Of a DNA stretch of 64,000 nt, positions 20,761 through 31,900 are shown piece by piece. Where the stretch lies: contig OX578281.1 in the NCBI GenBank assembly GCA_951217055.1, forward strand, positions 65,908,043 to 65,972,042. The letters run 5' to 3'. The translations under genes and the position numbers were made by a program. This DNA comes from Gerris lacustris (taxonomy: Eukaryota > Arthropoda > Insecta > Hemiptera > Gerridae). Below the pieces are notes generated by a model. That model was not told where the DNA came from. It did not search any database and saw only the letters and a program-made list of their open reading frames with translations. The stretch's first letter is position 1, and each line of letters opens with the position of its first letter.

Positions 20761-21484
20761 GATTATTGACGTTATGGTTGATGGACCAATTTTAGGTGTA
20801 AATAAATAACCTTATGTAATTTTTACTGAGACGTTTCGACCCTTCTTACTAAGGTCATCTTCAGTCATATTTTTATTTCTGTAATAACAATAAATCAACA
20901 ATTAATGAAAAATAAGGTCTTACTACAAGTAACATAGAGTATAGAATTATTTAGGACTAATAACAACACAATTTAAAATTAATCAGTTACACTTACAATA
21001 AGCTGTTTGGTCATGAAGTCTATAACAATTCTTCTTCTCCATAAGAGAAAATCAAGTGAATTAAGTTATCAAGAAATAAAATAAATTAAAATATCAAGCT
21101 ACTGCTATTACACGTCATCATTCAAAACAATTAGTGAAATTTTAAATTTAAACAGTAACAAAGTAAAGAGTAACAATTAACATAGACTGGATTTCACAAT
21201 GATATAATGATAAAAATTGTTATAGACTTCATGACCGAACAGCTTATTGTAAGTGTAACTGATTAATTTTAAATTGTGTTGTTATTAGTCCTAAATAATT
21301 CTATACTCTATGTTACTTGTAGTAAGACCTTATTTTTCATTAATTGTTGATTTATTGTTATTACAGAAATAAAAATATGACTGAAGATGACCTAAGTAAG
21401 AAGGGTCGAAACGTCTCAGTAAAAATGACATAAGGTTATTTATTTACACCTAAAATTGGCCCATCAACCATAACGTCAATAATC
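20761..21484. mobile_element. Foldback element 2 (~265-bp arms), Penelope-terminus-like motif
   Basis: Arms 20761-21032 and 21217-21484 are inverted copies with ends GATTATTGACGTTATGG / CCATAACGTCAATAATC. The right arm reads CTGAAGATGACC...GGGTCGAAACGTC (21383-21415), a motif type found near the ends of Penelope-like elements. There is no coding region. The ~185-bp centre is AT-rich. Confidence 0.75.
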
Positions 21485-21581
21485 ATGTTATTTATTTAAG
21501 TTTAAAAATTAGATTTAAATCAAATTATAATTATTATTAACAACGGGAGAAAGACAGAGAAAAATTCGAACGGAGTTAGAG

Positions 21582-21675
21582 CGTCTATACTGGATATATA
21601 GAAGGCCCGTGGTTAGAATCCCGGCGCTGGAGTCTATTTTTCTCTGTCTGTCTCCCGTTGTTAATAATAATTATT
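21582..21675 (+). mobile_element. SINE-B fragment with tRNA-like head
   Basis: The tRNA-like part 'gttagagcgtctatactgga' lacks its 5' end. A B-box-like 'gtggttagaatcccgg' and the body start 'tctgtctgtctcccgttgtt' follow. A reverse SINE-B piece at 21521-21566 forms a hairpin with its body. Confidence 0.6.
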
Positions 21676-21715
21676 TTTATTTTCATAATATTTTCAAAAT
21701 CGTATAATATTATTA

Positions 21716-21905
21716 TACGATTTTGGTAGTATTCATACTACGGAAAGATTAAATTTTTAATTTAAATCAAATTATAATTATTAACAACTACGGGAAACAA
21801 CCAGAGAAAAATACACCTGGTTGTTTCCCGTAGTTGTTAATAATTATAATTTGATTTAAATTAAAAATTTAATCTTTCCGTAGTATGAATACTACCAAAA
21901 TCGTA
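21716..21905. repeat. Head-to-head SINE-B bodies forming a ~90-bp-arm hairpin
   Basis: Arm 21716-21805 (reverse body) is followed by its near-exact reverse complement 21812-21905, with a few unpaired bases ('atacac') between. Both arms contain 'tagtattcatactac' at the outer ends. Confidence 0.75.
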
Positions 21906-22074
21906 AAATATGAATTTCTAATTGAATGTACTAAGTACAGGTACTAATTGGGTACTTTATAATTATAAGCGTTATTTCTCAATCTAGTTCTTTGTCATTA
22001 ATGTTGACTTCTCAGATTTGTGGAAAATTGAAAGCTTAAATTCGGGACAAGGTATCATTAACGTCAGAGAAATT

Positions 22075-22281
22075 CATTCTCCTGCGTAGCTTAGTTGGTA
22101 GAGCGCTATACTGGAAATATAGAGGCCTGTGGTTCAAATCCCAGCGCTGGAGTGTATTTTTCTCTGGTTGTTTCCCGTAGTTGTTAATAATTATAATTTG
22201 ATTTAAATTATTTTTATTTAAATTAAAATTTAAATTTTCCGTAGTATGAATACTACCAAAAACTTAAAAATTGAATTTTTA
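22075..22281 (+). mobile_element. tRNA-derived SINE (family SINE-B), fullest copy
   Basis: The tRNA-like head (22079-22152) has an acceptor stem pairing 6 of 7 (TCCTGCG / CGCTGGA), a D arm, and an anticodon stem CTATA/TATAG with loop CTGGAAA (anticodon GGA). The T stem is broken by mismatches. The body 'ttgtttcccgtagttgttaa ... gaatactaccaaaaactt' follows. It is a SINE, not a working tRNA gene. Its body is also found at 25996-26115. Confidence 0.7.
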
Positions 22282-22297
22282 AGAATTTGTAGAATGG

Positions 22298-22770
22298 GGT
22301 AGCGGGGAGTGGGCATTAGTTTGGGGGTTTTGTCTTGGTAATTTCCGTGGTAAAATATCTGCCATTTAGGAAAAGCGATATATATTTTTGATCTAAATTG
22401 CAATACCTTTTAAATGATACCCGACTCAAAAATATATAAAATTTGACTTTTTTATATTAACTCCTGGAAATATCATTGGCCCATAGAGAAGTACCTATAG
22501 TATTTTTTCTAATTTTTAAGACCTTTCCTTAGGGGTAGCGGGAAGTGAGAATTTTTGGGGGGATTTTGTTTTGATAATTTCGGGGATAAAATGGCCGCCA
22601 TTTTGGAAACGCAATATATATTTGTGATTTAAATTCCAATACCTTAAAAATGATACCCGCATTCAAAAATTAAAAAGATAAAATGTTGCGATCAATTCAA
22701 GATCAGCAATTGCTCATTGATTGAAGAAATTTTGAGTTGTGAAGCTCACAATATTTTTCCTGTTTTTGGG
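22298..22770. repeat. ~235-bp tandem duplication
   Basis: The two units start 'ggggtagcggggagtggg' (22298) and 'ggggtagcgggaagtgag' (22535). They share 'gataatttc', 'gccattt', 'caatacctt' and 'aatgatacccg' blocks. The same unit type occurs at 34708-35470. Confidence 0.6.
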
Positions 22771-23029
22771 AACAAGAGTTTTACTTGTATACCAAATTCC
22801 AAATCTCTAGCTATAATAGGTCGGGAGATATGATCCCAAGACTTGACGGACGAGCTACCAAAAGCATAATGGTTTCAACGATGACCTCGAAACCATAAAG
22901 GGGGGGGGGGTGGACAGTTAAATATATTTGACAAACCCTATAACCCTAATAATTAAGTTAGTTTGATGACTTCACTAGAAAAATATGATCTTAAATATTG
23001 CAAGTATGTATGAAATATATCCTAAATGA

Positions 23030-23600
23030 AATCATTTCTGAGAACCACCCCGGTTTTAGAAAAGGTTTTTTAACTTTTGACAACTTATAGAGTAGTACTG
23101 AAGTGTAATCTATTACTGAAGGGTAGAGTATTACTGAAATTTAGAGTAACTTCAAAAGCATGAACACTAGAAGGTGATTTATACTGCACTTTTCCTGTAT
23201 ATTAAGGCTTTCGATTCCCTTGATCACATCTCCCATTTGATAGAATGGGGTTGAGAAAGAAATAACCAAAGCTTTAAAGTCATGGTATGGAAACAGCTAA
23301 GCCAAGAAGTAATATTTGGAAAATATTTCAAACTCAGTAAAGGCGTAGAAGGGGGAATCTGTTTCACCAAATCTAATTTCATTGGCACTGAAAAAGAGTG
23401 TATAGAAAATGGCAATGGATAAATTGCAGCATTAATACCAAAGACGACAAGCTAAGTAAAATGGAGAAATAACGGTAATAATTTCAACCATGTCAAAGTA
23501 AGTAATTTAATGTTGCCAATGCAGTTTCATTATTAACAGAATCTTTGCAGGAATTTGAAAAAAATGCTACTGGAGTCAAAATAACAAGATTGCTTTAAAA
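23030..23600 (+). pseudogene. Decayed RTE-like LINE reverse transcriptase
   Basis: Pieces in shifted frames match the order of RTE-type reverse transcriptase motifs: ENHPGFRKGFLTFDNL (23040-23090), YIKAFDSLDH (23200-23230), GESVSPNLISLALKK (about 23352-23396), and NVANAVSLLTESLQEFEK (about 23512-23565), which sits where FADD-VLL...ESL is expected. The catalytic DD is gone and frameshifts and stops separate the pieces. It is an old dead copy without recognisable ends. Confidence 0.75.
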
Positions 23601-23691
23601 GGAAAAAAATATTAAAGAGTAAAATGTAAATAAAGCTGTATACATTAAGAAACTTTATATCCTTCCAAGATTTAACTTGAAATGCTGTTTA

Positions 23692-23890
23692 GGGGCTACA
23701 TACTTTCCGTTTATCAGTGCAGTGTGTTTTATGTGACGTCATGTCTGAATAATTAACAGTGTGAACTACTCAGTTTGAACCGGTTCTTACTCAGGTAAAT
23801 ATTCTGGGCTTTCGGATCCTCTTTTACAACGGTTTTGCTGATTACCTATCGAAAGTGAGGAGAGAACTGAAGAAAAATAGAACGGCATCC
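23692..23890. repeat. Partial copy of the adjacent piggyBac-like MITE
   Basis: 'ggggctacatactttccgtttatcagtgcag'-type start, 'tgtgacgtcatgtct', and 'agaactgaagaaaaat' are shared in order with 23895-24105. It is a direct, incomplete duplicate of the next element. Confidence 0.6.
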
Positions 23891-24291
23891 TTAAAGGGGG
23901 CTATACACCTTTCGTTTATCTGTGCAGTTTATCTCATGTGACGTCATGTCTAAGCGATAAACTGTGAAAACTGCGCAGTTTGGACCGCTTTTCTCGCAGA
24001 TAAAAAGTCTGCGGATTTAATCCCTCTTTTGTAACAATTTTGCTAATTTTATTAGAACACAGAACCAAACCTGTCAAAAGTGAAGACAGAACTGAAGAAA
24101 AATCTGACGGTATCTTACACTCCTTCAATTCAGATATAAGTAAGGACTTTTCACACAGTTATTTACAACAGATAACTTGAAGATATGTAGCACTCTAAAC
24201 ACTATCAGTTTAGAAAAAAGAACATATTTTCATGCAGTAATTTACAACAAATAACTGAGTAGATAAACGAAGATGTGTAGCTACCCCTTAA
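23891..24291. mobile_element. piggyBac-like MITE
   Basis: TTAA is present at both edges (23891-23894 and 24288-24291), the insertion site of piggyBac. Inner ends are imperfectly inverted: AGGGGGCTATACACCTTTCG left, and on the opposite strand GGGGTAGCTACACATCTTCG right. No transposase. Confidence 0.55.
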
Positions 24292-24343
24292 AGACATAAA
24301 TTCATCTCTCAAAACAATATCAAGCCGCAATTGTTTTACTCAA

Positions 24344-25456
24344 CAGTGGCGCACCCAGGGGGGGGCACGGGGGGCACGTGCCCCCCCCCAAAGCCAATGA
24401 CCTGAAATTTAAGTATGCAATACCGCAGCACATTTTAAAGTAATATTGCTGTGATAGTAAAAAAAATCAGTAAATAAGAAATTATATACCTAGTTTTACC
24501 CGACATATTTTTTTTTTTGGTGTTTAAAAAGACGTGCCCCCCCCCCCCCCCCAAAGCCCAAGACCTAACATTAAAGTATGCAATTCCGTCGCACATGGTA
24601 AAGTAATAAATATAATAAGTAATTACATACCTAGTTTTGCCTGACATATTGTTATTTTGGCGTTTAAAAAGAATAGTTAGTAGTAGTCATTTAATAGTTT
24701 TTAATTATCGAATAAATAATATTAATTAATTTAGAAACGGGTTCCTACTATTTTTATCTTTAACCTAATACTATCAGCTAATTTCTGTTGAACTCGAAAC
24801 ATTTTTTTTTTTTTAAATTTTATGATCCATTTATTTAAGCAATTTAATTTACAAACAATAAGAAATTATTGATCTCCTTCTACTATAAAGAGATGTCTCT
24901 TTGAGTCGTAGAAGGAGAGTAAACCATTCCACAACAATAGTGATAACAACTACTAATAATCTAACAATGCTTGTTGTTATTTGGCGTACTTACTTTTTTT
25001 TGTTAATTCACGAACTAAAATATTTTTAAAATGTACCAATTTATTTTTCTGGCTACTAAAATAAAACATTAATCTATTATATAATGTACAACTTTTAATA
25101 ATAAAATATTCATCGTATATAATTTTTTTTAAATAAAATACCCCGGTCTTCATGTCCCGTTCATAAAAATCTTAAATTTATTTGTATAAAAAAACATTTT
25201 AGATGCTCTTAGAATAGGCTAAAAAGACGTTTTGAAGTAACGTAAACTATGAAAATTTTCCCGGGGGAGGACCCCCGGACCCCCCTAAAAGAGAGCCCGG
25301 CTCCCCTTAAAAAATGGCTGGATGAAGTAATTTAAGAACAAAGAAAGCCAGACTTCTTAATTGTCTGTGATTATGCTAAGCCCACATTACACCCTCTTCC
25401 CCCCCCTCTTTTTTTTATCTGTGCCCCTCCCAAAAAAAATCCTGGGTGCGCTACTG
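24344..25456. mobile_element. hAT element, non-autonomous, 8-bp target duplication
   Basis: The ends are CAGTGGCGCACCCAGG and CCTGGGTGCGCTACTG. A perfect 8-bp direct repeat TTACTCAA flanks them (24336-24343 and 25457-25464). CAGTGGCG-type ends with 8-bp duplications are diagnostic for hAT. C/G tracts lie close to both ends. A duplicated block ('cctagttttacccgacatat' / 'cctagttttgcctgacatat') occurs at about 24490 and 24630. There is no transposase ORF. Confidence 0.9.
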
Positions 25457-25995
25457 TTACTCAAGCTTAAATATTCTAAAATGTAGTCCATTTAAATATG
25501 AATCGAACTTTCTAAGCAGTTATTACAGGAAAATTCTAGTTTCTGAGATATTGATATAGATGTAAAAGCCCTTTTGCAGGCCAAGGCCCTTCTCGGGCTG
25601 TTGGGCCACAGAGTTATAAGGCTCGGCCACACAGTAAGCTACGCTTCGCGAGCTAGCTATGCTATGTCTGCGAGCTATGAGAGCTGGGCCAGCTATATTT
25701 AGGAAGGGTGGCCACACATAAGCTAAGCTAAGCAAACTAGCTATGCTATGTCTGCGAGCTATGAGAGCTGAAGCAGCTATATTTAGGTGGGGTGGCCACA
25801 CATAAGCTGAGCTACGCAAGCTAGCTATGCTATGTCTGCGAGCTATGACAGCTACGCCATCAGCTATATTTAGGTGGGGTGGTCACACAGAAAGCGATGA
25901 TTTTAAGCGACTTTTTTTTAGTCTCGTTGGTCGTGTTAAGTAGGAAGGCCCATAGTAACTCTGATGATTAGCTATGTTGCTTTTATGTGAGCAGA

Positions 25996-26115
25996 AAAGT
26001 TTATTTTTCTCTGTTTGTCTCCCGTTGTTAATAATGATTACAATTTGATTTAAATGATTAAAATTTAAACTTTCCGTAGTATAAATACTACATAAAACTT
26101 AAAAAAAGAAAAAGA
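25996..26115 (+). mobile_element. SINE-B body with A-rich tail
   Basis: 'tttctctgtttgtctcccgt' through 'gtagtataaatactacataa' matches the SINE-B body. It ends in 'aacttaaaaaaagaaaaaga'. The tRNA head is missing. It sits just before the Harbinger transposase remnant. Confidence 0.65.
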
Positions 26116-26120
26116 AAAGA

Positions 26121-26266
26121 AAGTGGGTGCATGCATTGAACATTAAAGAAACCAATTTGGGGAATTCCATCATTTGATGGAGGATCTTAAACAAGATGAA
26201 GAGAAGTTCAAAGAATACTTTAGAATGACATCATTTCGCTTTAAATTTCTTCTACATCTTCTTTAA
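26121..26266 (+). pseudogene. PIF/Harbinger transposase N-terminal remnant
   Basis: KWVHALNIKETN (from 26121) continues after a one-base frameshift as FGEFHHLMEDLKQDEEKF and then KEYFRMTSFRFKFLLHLL, ending in TAA at 26264-26266. This is the conserved start of Harbinger nucleases, the 'W-V-H-P-x-N...FG-F-H...YFRM-x-x-x-F-x-x-L' pattern. The DDE nuclease domain is absent. Confidence 0.8.
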
Positions 26267-26589
26267 AGTGATATAGAAAAATAGATTAACCTACAGAGCA
26301 ACTTTTTCACCTTGCTGTATGTTTGAGGTGAGTAATCTTTATGTTCTTTGTTTTTGGTAGAGTTGTAGAGGGTAGTAGCGGTCTGCGCAAGTCCGTCGCT
26401 GTTGGACGTCGCAGAGAAATCCGTTCGAATGAAATTTCTAAAAAATAACTAAGATGCGTCACCGACGTTGCGTAGCTAGTCAGCGTAGCGTCGCGTTTAG
26501 TGTGGCCAGCTTTATTCATTATAATATATATATATAGCTAGCTTAGCTAGCTCGTGTCGTGAAGCTTACTGTGTGGGCGGGCCTTTAGC

Positions 26590-27269
26590 TAGGTTAAGTA
26601 GACCACCAATAGCGGTTGAAAGCTGAAACTAAGGGGTTGATGTGATACTTGAATAAATTATTATTATGATTTTAAATTATAAATAGAATTTATGTTCAGT
26701 CGTTTATCCGTTTGAATCCCATAGATAAGGTAGCTAATATAGTACGAGCTTCATTTTTTATTATTTTCTTTAAACCCACATTTTTTTTAAGAGAAGTGCT
26801 GTGGAAGAGACGAAAATCTCACGGGGGAGTCTCGCTTTAAATATTGCCGATATAAAAAATATCCAAAAAGCTTTTATTATAAATAGGATTTGTTTAAAAG
26901 ATAAATCGAAATTAATCTAAAGCCATTTTTTAACGATAAATTTAAATTTGTTGGGACTGGAGGGGGGCCCCCTTCCTGTCCCCACAAAAATCTTTAAAAA
27001 AATGAAACCTATAAGCTCATTTTTTTTAGTAGCCACTTTTATAATATTTAAACCTAGATTATTATGCCCCAATAAAAAATGTAACGGGGAAGCCAAGTCC
27101 AGAATATTCTAGGAAAGCAGTGTAGACCTTAGGCTAGCAAAGGCTCGAATTTCTGTCTAGTGGTGCTTTCCCCCACCAAGAATCTAACAAAGCCCTAGCA
27201 TAGAGTCACACGGGGAGTCTGATCTTAGCTCTGGAGGTGTACACATCTAGGAACCGTTACAAAAAGAAA
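26590..27269. other. Spacer, nothing recognised
   Basis: AT-rich, with short G and C runs near 26960. No ORF, terminal repeat or SINE head was seen. Confidence 0.4.
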
Positions 27270-27490
27270 CCTACATATTTGATATATTTTAAAATATCAC
27301 AGAAAAAAATCGGTCCGAGACAACTCAGATAAACTTTCTCATGTACGAGATCATAATAACTGTAGCCCAGAGTTTTCTATTTATTCGTTTTCGTAGGTAC
27401 ATTTAATTATTATTGAACATTTCATTAAAATTTAACATAAAAATGACTTCTCCTGGGCGGGGAATAGAACCCGGCCTCTCTCTTTCCGCA
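27270..27490 (-). mobile_element. SINE-D copy 1 (tRNA 3'-half head)
   Basis: Read on the minus strand it begins with 'gaggccgggttctattcccc', a T-arm/B-box segment, followed by 'gcccaggagaagtcattttt' and a body shared with 27885-28090 and 57800-58205 ('aataattaaatgta', 'gaaaac'). Confidence 0.55.
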
Positions 27491-27884
27491 TTTTAAGCTA
27501 TTTTCTCAGGAACTAGATTTTTCCCGGGAAAACGGCTTATATCATTAGATTCGTTATTAAATGGACTACATTTTAGAATTTTTTAATAAAAATCGTCGGA
27601 ACCGTTTTCAAAAAATATATTTTTTTTTCACGTTTTTTTCAGAGTTTTTGGAGGGTAGCGCTCCTAAATTTGGTGCTAAAATTCATTTCTCGATTTCGCC
27701 TCGGGGTATGATTTTTTTGAACATGTATGCCAAATTTCGTTTAAATTGGCACAGTAGTTTAGGCTCCAGGTCTGCTCAGACAGACATTTTTTAAAAACCA
27801 CTTCTTTGGACTCAGGGGACCTCAAAACGTGTAAATCCATCAAAATCTCAAAATTGAATTTTCGCGCCATTACAATACTTTCTC

Positions 27885-28090
27885 TTTATAGGAGAAATTG
27901 AAATCGGTCCAAGATAACTCAGACAAACTTTCTTATTTTTTTTGTTCGAGTTCATAATTACTTAGCCCAATGTTTTCCAATTATTAGTTTTCGAAGCTAC
28001 ATTTAATTATTATTAAAGTTTTATTAAAATGAATCATAAAAGTAACTTCTCCTTGGAGGGGAATCGAACCCGGTCTCTCTCTGTATACTT
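27885..28090 (-). mobile_element. SINE-D copy 2
   Basis: Same order as 27270-27490. The reverse B box 'ggggaatcgaacccgg' is at about 28058, with 'acatttaattattattaaag' upstream. The ORFs at 27561-27870 between the two copies have no protein motif. Confidence 0.55.
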
Positions 28091-28184
28091 TCTATTTATA
28101 TGAGAAAGAAAAAAATGTTCAATACAAACAAGCCGAGTGATTATTGAGTACTCACAAACCACCTAAAACTAAAATCAAAACTCC

Positions 28185-28335
28185 GACATGGTTGATAATG
28201 GTTCGAATCCCAAATAGGTGAGACATTTTTCACATAAATGATCACATCTGATATTTTAACCAATCCCTCGTACTTTAATAATATAATGTTGTGTTCATCG
28301 GGGCTTGAAAGTAAAGAGTTTAAAATTAACGAACA
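28185..28335 (+). mobile_element. SINE-A, diverged copy
   Basis: 'atggttcgaatcccaaatag', 'gtgagacatttttcac', 'atgatcacatc' parallel the B box and body of SINE-A at 2771-2965. The head is degraded. Confidence 0.5.
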
Positions 28336-28339
28336 CTCA

Positions 28340-28838
28340 AATTTAAACTTCAATATTTAAACTTTTTTTCCCCTATATTTTTTTTTATCAAAAAAAGTGA
28401 TTTTTCTTCTCTCAGAAGATAATTTGACGTTTCTAAAAAAAAAAAAAAAAAAAAAAAAACTTTTTCGAGGAGTTATTTTGCCGCAAGAGAAACTCTAAAA
28501 GATTAAGTCTCATTGAATATAAAGCTATTCCGAATCAAAGTTTATTTCTTTCTTTAACTTAGATTTTTTCTTAGCATTTCATATATTTCGTGACATTTTT
28601 CTTTTTAAACTAAAAATATCACTTTGTGGTTGTACATTTATTAACAAACTTAAAAAGATTTATTTAACAGAATTAAAAGCAAACTTAGAAATAAACATAC
28701 CAAAGTAAATTAAACTAAGCTATATTAAAAATGCTTTAAGATAATTAAATCAATTTGACTAAGCCAATCTAAATAGTTTTAGGCACTTGATGAAGCAAAG
28801 TTTATGATTATTTTTTAATAAATGCCTAATACTCCTGT
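28340..28838. other. AT-rich spacer with poly-A tract
   Basis: Holds an A run at about 28434-28459 and AT-rich DNA up to the left 86-bp repeat. No gene seen. Confidence 0.4.
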
Positions 28839-28924
28839 TGTTAAATAAGTACAAATCAATACTCAGCACTATAATACTTTAACGCAACATGAATACTGTA
28901 TTTTAACACCATAACCAGATTATA
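28839..28924 (-). repeat. 86-bp direct repeat, 3' side of gag-pol
   Basis: Identical by eye to 32621-32706. Starts 'tgttaaataagtac' and ends 'ccagattata' on the + strand. It contains the gag-pol stop codon (28920-28922). Confidence 0.9.
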
Positions 28925-31900
28925 ACCCAAGAAGATAACTTCTTGGGGAACTCGCGGGACCAACTACTTTCTTCGGGACCCATGTCGCTCCTTCTTGTAC
29001 AAGACATTGGGCATTAGGAGGTAGAACAGTGGTGTCTTTTTGAGCAGTCCGGTTGTAGTAGTAAGCCTGATTCTGTTGTGATCTGCTGATTTTGTCGCCA
29101 ATATTGCTTGGTAGCTTAGGCTGTAGAGCAGATGCTGTAGTTGGCAATGAAGTTCGAAGAGACCGACAAAACATCAGTTGAGCAGGAGACACCCCAAGAG
29201 AGACAACGGGAGTATTTCTATATTCTAGCAGAGAAAGCCACAGGTTGCCAAAGTCAAAATTGTCCTTTTTTACCATACGTTTCATTATTCCAACACCTTT
29301 TTCAGCTAGGCCATTAGATTGGGAATGACCAGGACTTATGAACTTTAATTCCATATCAATATTCTTAGCAAAATTTCGAAACTCAGCACTATTGAATGGA
29401 ACATTATTTGACACGAGAGTCTTTGGGATTCCAAACCTAGAAAAAACTTCTCGCAACACCCTAATCACAGATGACGCTGTTTTTGAGGGCAGAGGTAAAA
29501 ATTCAATCCATTTAGTATAATAATCATACACAATCAAATAGGGTTTATGTTTCACTTCTGCTATATCAGTACCAACTTTACTGAACGGTAATAGCGGAAT
29601 TTCATGGGACAACAATACATCTTTGGGCTTGCTCAGCTGGTGGGTTAAACAGGCAGAGCATTGCTTAACATAGTTAGCTATGTGAGCACTTATGTCAGGC
29701 CAATACACCACCTGCCTCGCACGAGCCCGCATTTTTTCAACTCCAGGGTGACCAGTATGGAGCAACTTCAGAGTATCCTGACGTAACGATGCAGGAATAA
29801 CCAGACGACCAGAAAAAAATATTAACCCATTATCACAAAATAATTCATTTTTTAACACACAATATCGTGAGAGCAGTGGGTTTGCATCGGCCTCTTGACG
29901 TGTCAACTCTGGCCATCCTTCATGAAATAACTCCTCAACTCTTTGCAGGGTAGCATCAGCCTTTGTGGCAGTTTGAAACTCCTTTAATCTCGTTGGTGTC
30001 ACCTGCAAACTATTATCAGGGCCAACAAAGACTTCATGAACTGCCTTAACATCATCTCCATCGTTTATATCACTGTTGATCAGGAACATCCTTGATAGCG
30101 GGTCAGCCATAACATTTTTCACCCCTCTCACAAAGTGAACAGTTACATCATACTTGAACAGACCTAACATTAACCGTTGCAATCTAGACGGTATCAGAGC
30201 TAATTCTTTTTTAAACAGAGTTATGAGAGGCTGGTGGTCAGTATATACGTGAACAGGAGCTCCATATATGTATGTGTGGAAACGTTTACACGCAAAATAA
30301 ATAGCTAGCAACTCCTTTTCTATCTGCGCGTACCTTTTTTCAGCTTCCGTTAAACTTCGTGACCCATACGCTATCGGTTTCCTCTCCTGTAGTAACACAC
30401 AACCAAGACCATTCAAACTGGCATCAACAAACAAGTGACACATTTTAGTCGGATCAAACAAACCTAACACTGGAGGACTGGTAAGCAAACGTTTCAATTC
30501 CTGAAAAGAAGCTATCTCTTCTGGACCCCAAACCCAGATTGAATCTTTCTTCATAAGCCTTCTGAGAGGTGCCGATACAGAGGCCAAGTTAGGCAAAAAC
30601 TCACTAACATAACTGCAAAGACCCATTAGCATCTGGACTTCTTTCACATTCTTGGGTTCAGGCATCTTTGCCACGGATTCTAAAAACTTAGTGTCCACCT
30701 CTATCCCATGTTTTGAGAAAACATGTCCTAAATATCTCACAGACGTCTGCTTGAATTGAACCTTACTTTTATTGAAACGAATACCCCACTTTTTAGCTCT
30801 CTCCATTACTTCTGCTAGAGCTTGATCATGGCTGGCTACATCTTTAGTTGAAATGATCAAGTCATCAAAATAAATCCAAACATTATCAATTCCTTCAAAG
30901 GCCGACATAGTTCTCTTTTGAAACACTTCCGGAGCCGAACAAATACCAAACGGTAAACGCAGATACTTATATCTTCCGAATGGCGTTGCAAATGTACACA
31001 ATTCTGACGATTCTTCATCCAGTTCAATATGATAATACCCATCTTTCATATCTAGCACAGTAAACACCGATTTCCCTTGTAGTGCCACTCTTGCATCCTC
31101 TTGCGTAGGGATGTACGAGTGCTCTCTTTTAATGGCTTTGTTTAAGAACTTTGGATCCAAACATATCCTCAAATCTCCATTACTTTTCTCAGCTATCACC
31201 ATGTTACTTACCCAAGCCGTGGGTTTGTCAATTTTCTCAATTATTTTCCTTTCAACTAAATTATCAAGGGCTACTTTCAACCTGTCCTTTAATCTTACTG
31301 GAATTCTCCGTGAAGGGCACACAACAGGATTTACATCTGACTTAACAGTTATGTGATGTTTAATCGGAAGGCAACCTAAACCACCGAACATGGGTGAGTA
31401 TTTTTTAATAAATTTCTCTTTTTCACTATAGTCAGTGTTAAGTATATCAGCCAGTTTTACTTCTGCTACCAGATTTACTATCTGTAACGCTTTAGCATCT
31501 TTTAGGCCCAATATTGGCTGGTCACATCCATCTACAACTAGGAATGTCGTTTTAACTACAAATGTTTTCCATTTCAAACAAACACCTACAATACCTCTTG
31601 GTACATATCTTTTTCCTCCAAATGCTTCTATAACAGTCTTAGTTGGAGTTATTTCAGATATTCCAAGATAACGAGCATCTCTCGTAGACAAAACATTCAC
31701 TTGAGCTCCCGTATCAATTTTCATTTTCATACTTTTATTATTACACATAATATTTTCAATCCAGACATCTCCAGAACGACTAGATACTGCTAACAACCCT
31801 AGACTAAACACATTCTCCGTGTCACCATCACTATCATTCCTCACTAGATTACGAGACTCTTCCTCGTTCAGTTCTTGAACTGTCTTTACGGACGGACCAG

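Larger units (their letters stand above)
20030..22281. repeat. Composite of palindromic elements within SINE-B sequence
   Basis: The left edge (20030-20133) is a reverse SINE-B body, continued at 21496-21566. Between them sits an insert flanked by a perfect 12-bp direct repeat CATGTTATTTAT (20134-20145 and 21484-21495). The insert holds two large foldbacks side by side. Further SINE-B pieces in both orientations follow up to 22281. Confidence 0.7.
25618..26585. mobile_element. PIF/Harbinger-like element, degenerate
   Basis: Terminal inverted repeats of about 41 bp (25618-25658 and 26545-26585) start AAGGC and share CCACACAGTAAGCT and CGAGCTAGCT. Inside are about three 86-bp tandem units (25621-25880, each starting '(g)gccacaca-taagct'), a SINE-B body (25996-26115) and a transposase remnant. 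The target duplication is not clear. Confidence 0.75.

Noticed and set aside
20426..20809. 127-codon ORF
   Set aside because: It spans the centre and one arm of foldback element 1. The frame is a by-product of the inverted repeat.
22079..22152. Candidate functional tRNA-Ser gene
   Set aside because: T stem mismatched, no long variable arm, body and relatives of a SINE attached.
25523..25819. 98-codon minus-strand ORF
   Set aside because: Reads through the 86-bp tandem units of the Harbinger element.
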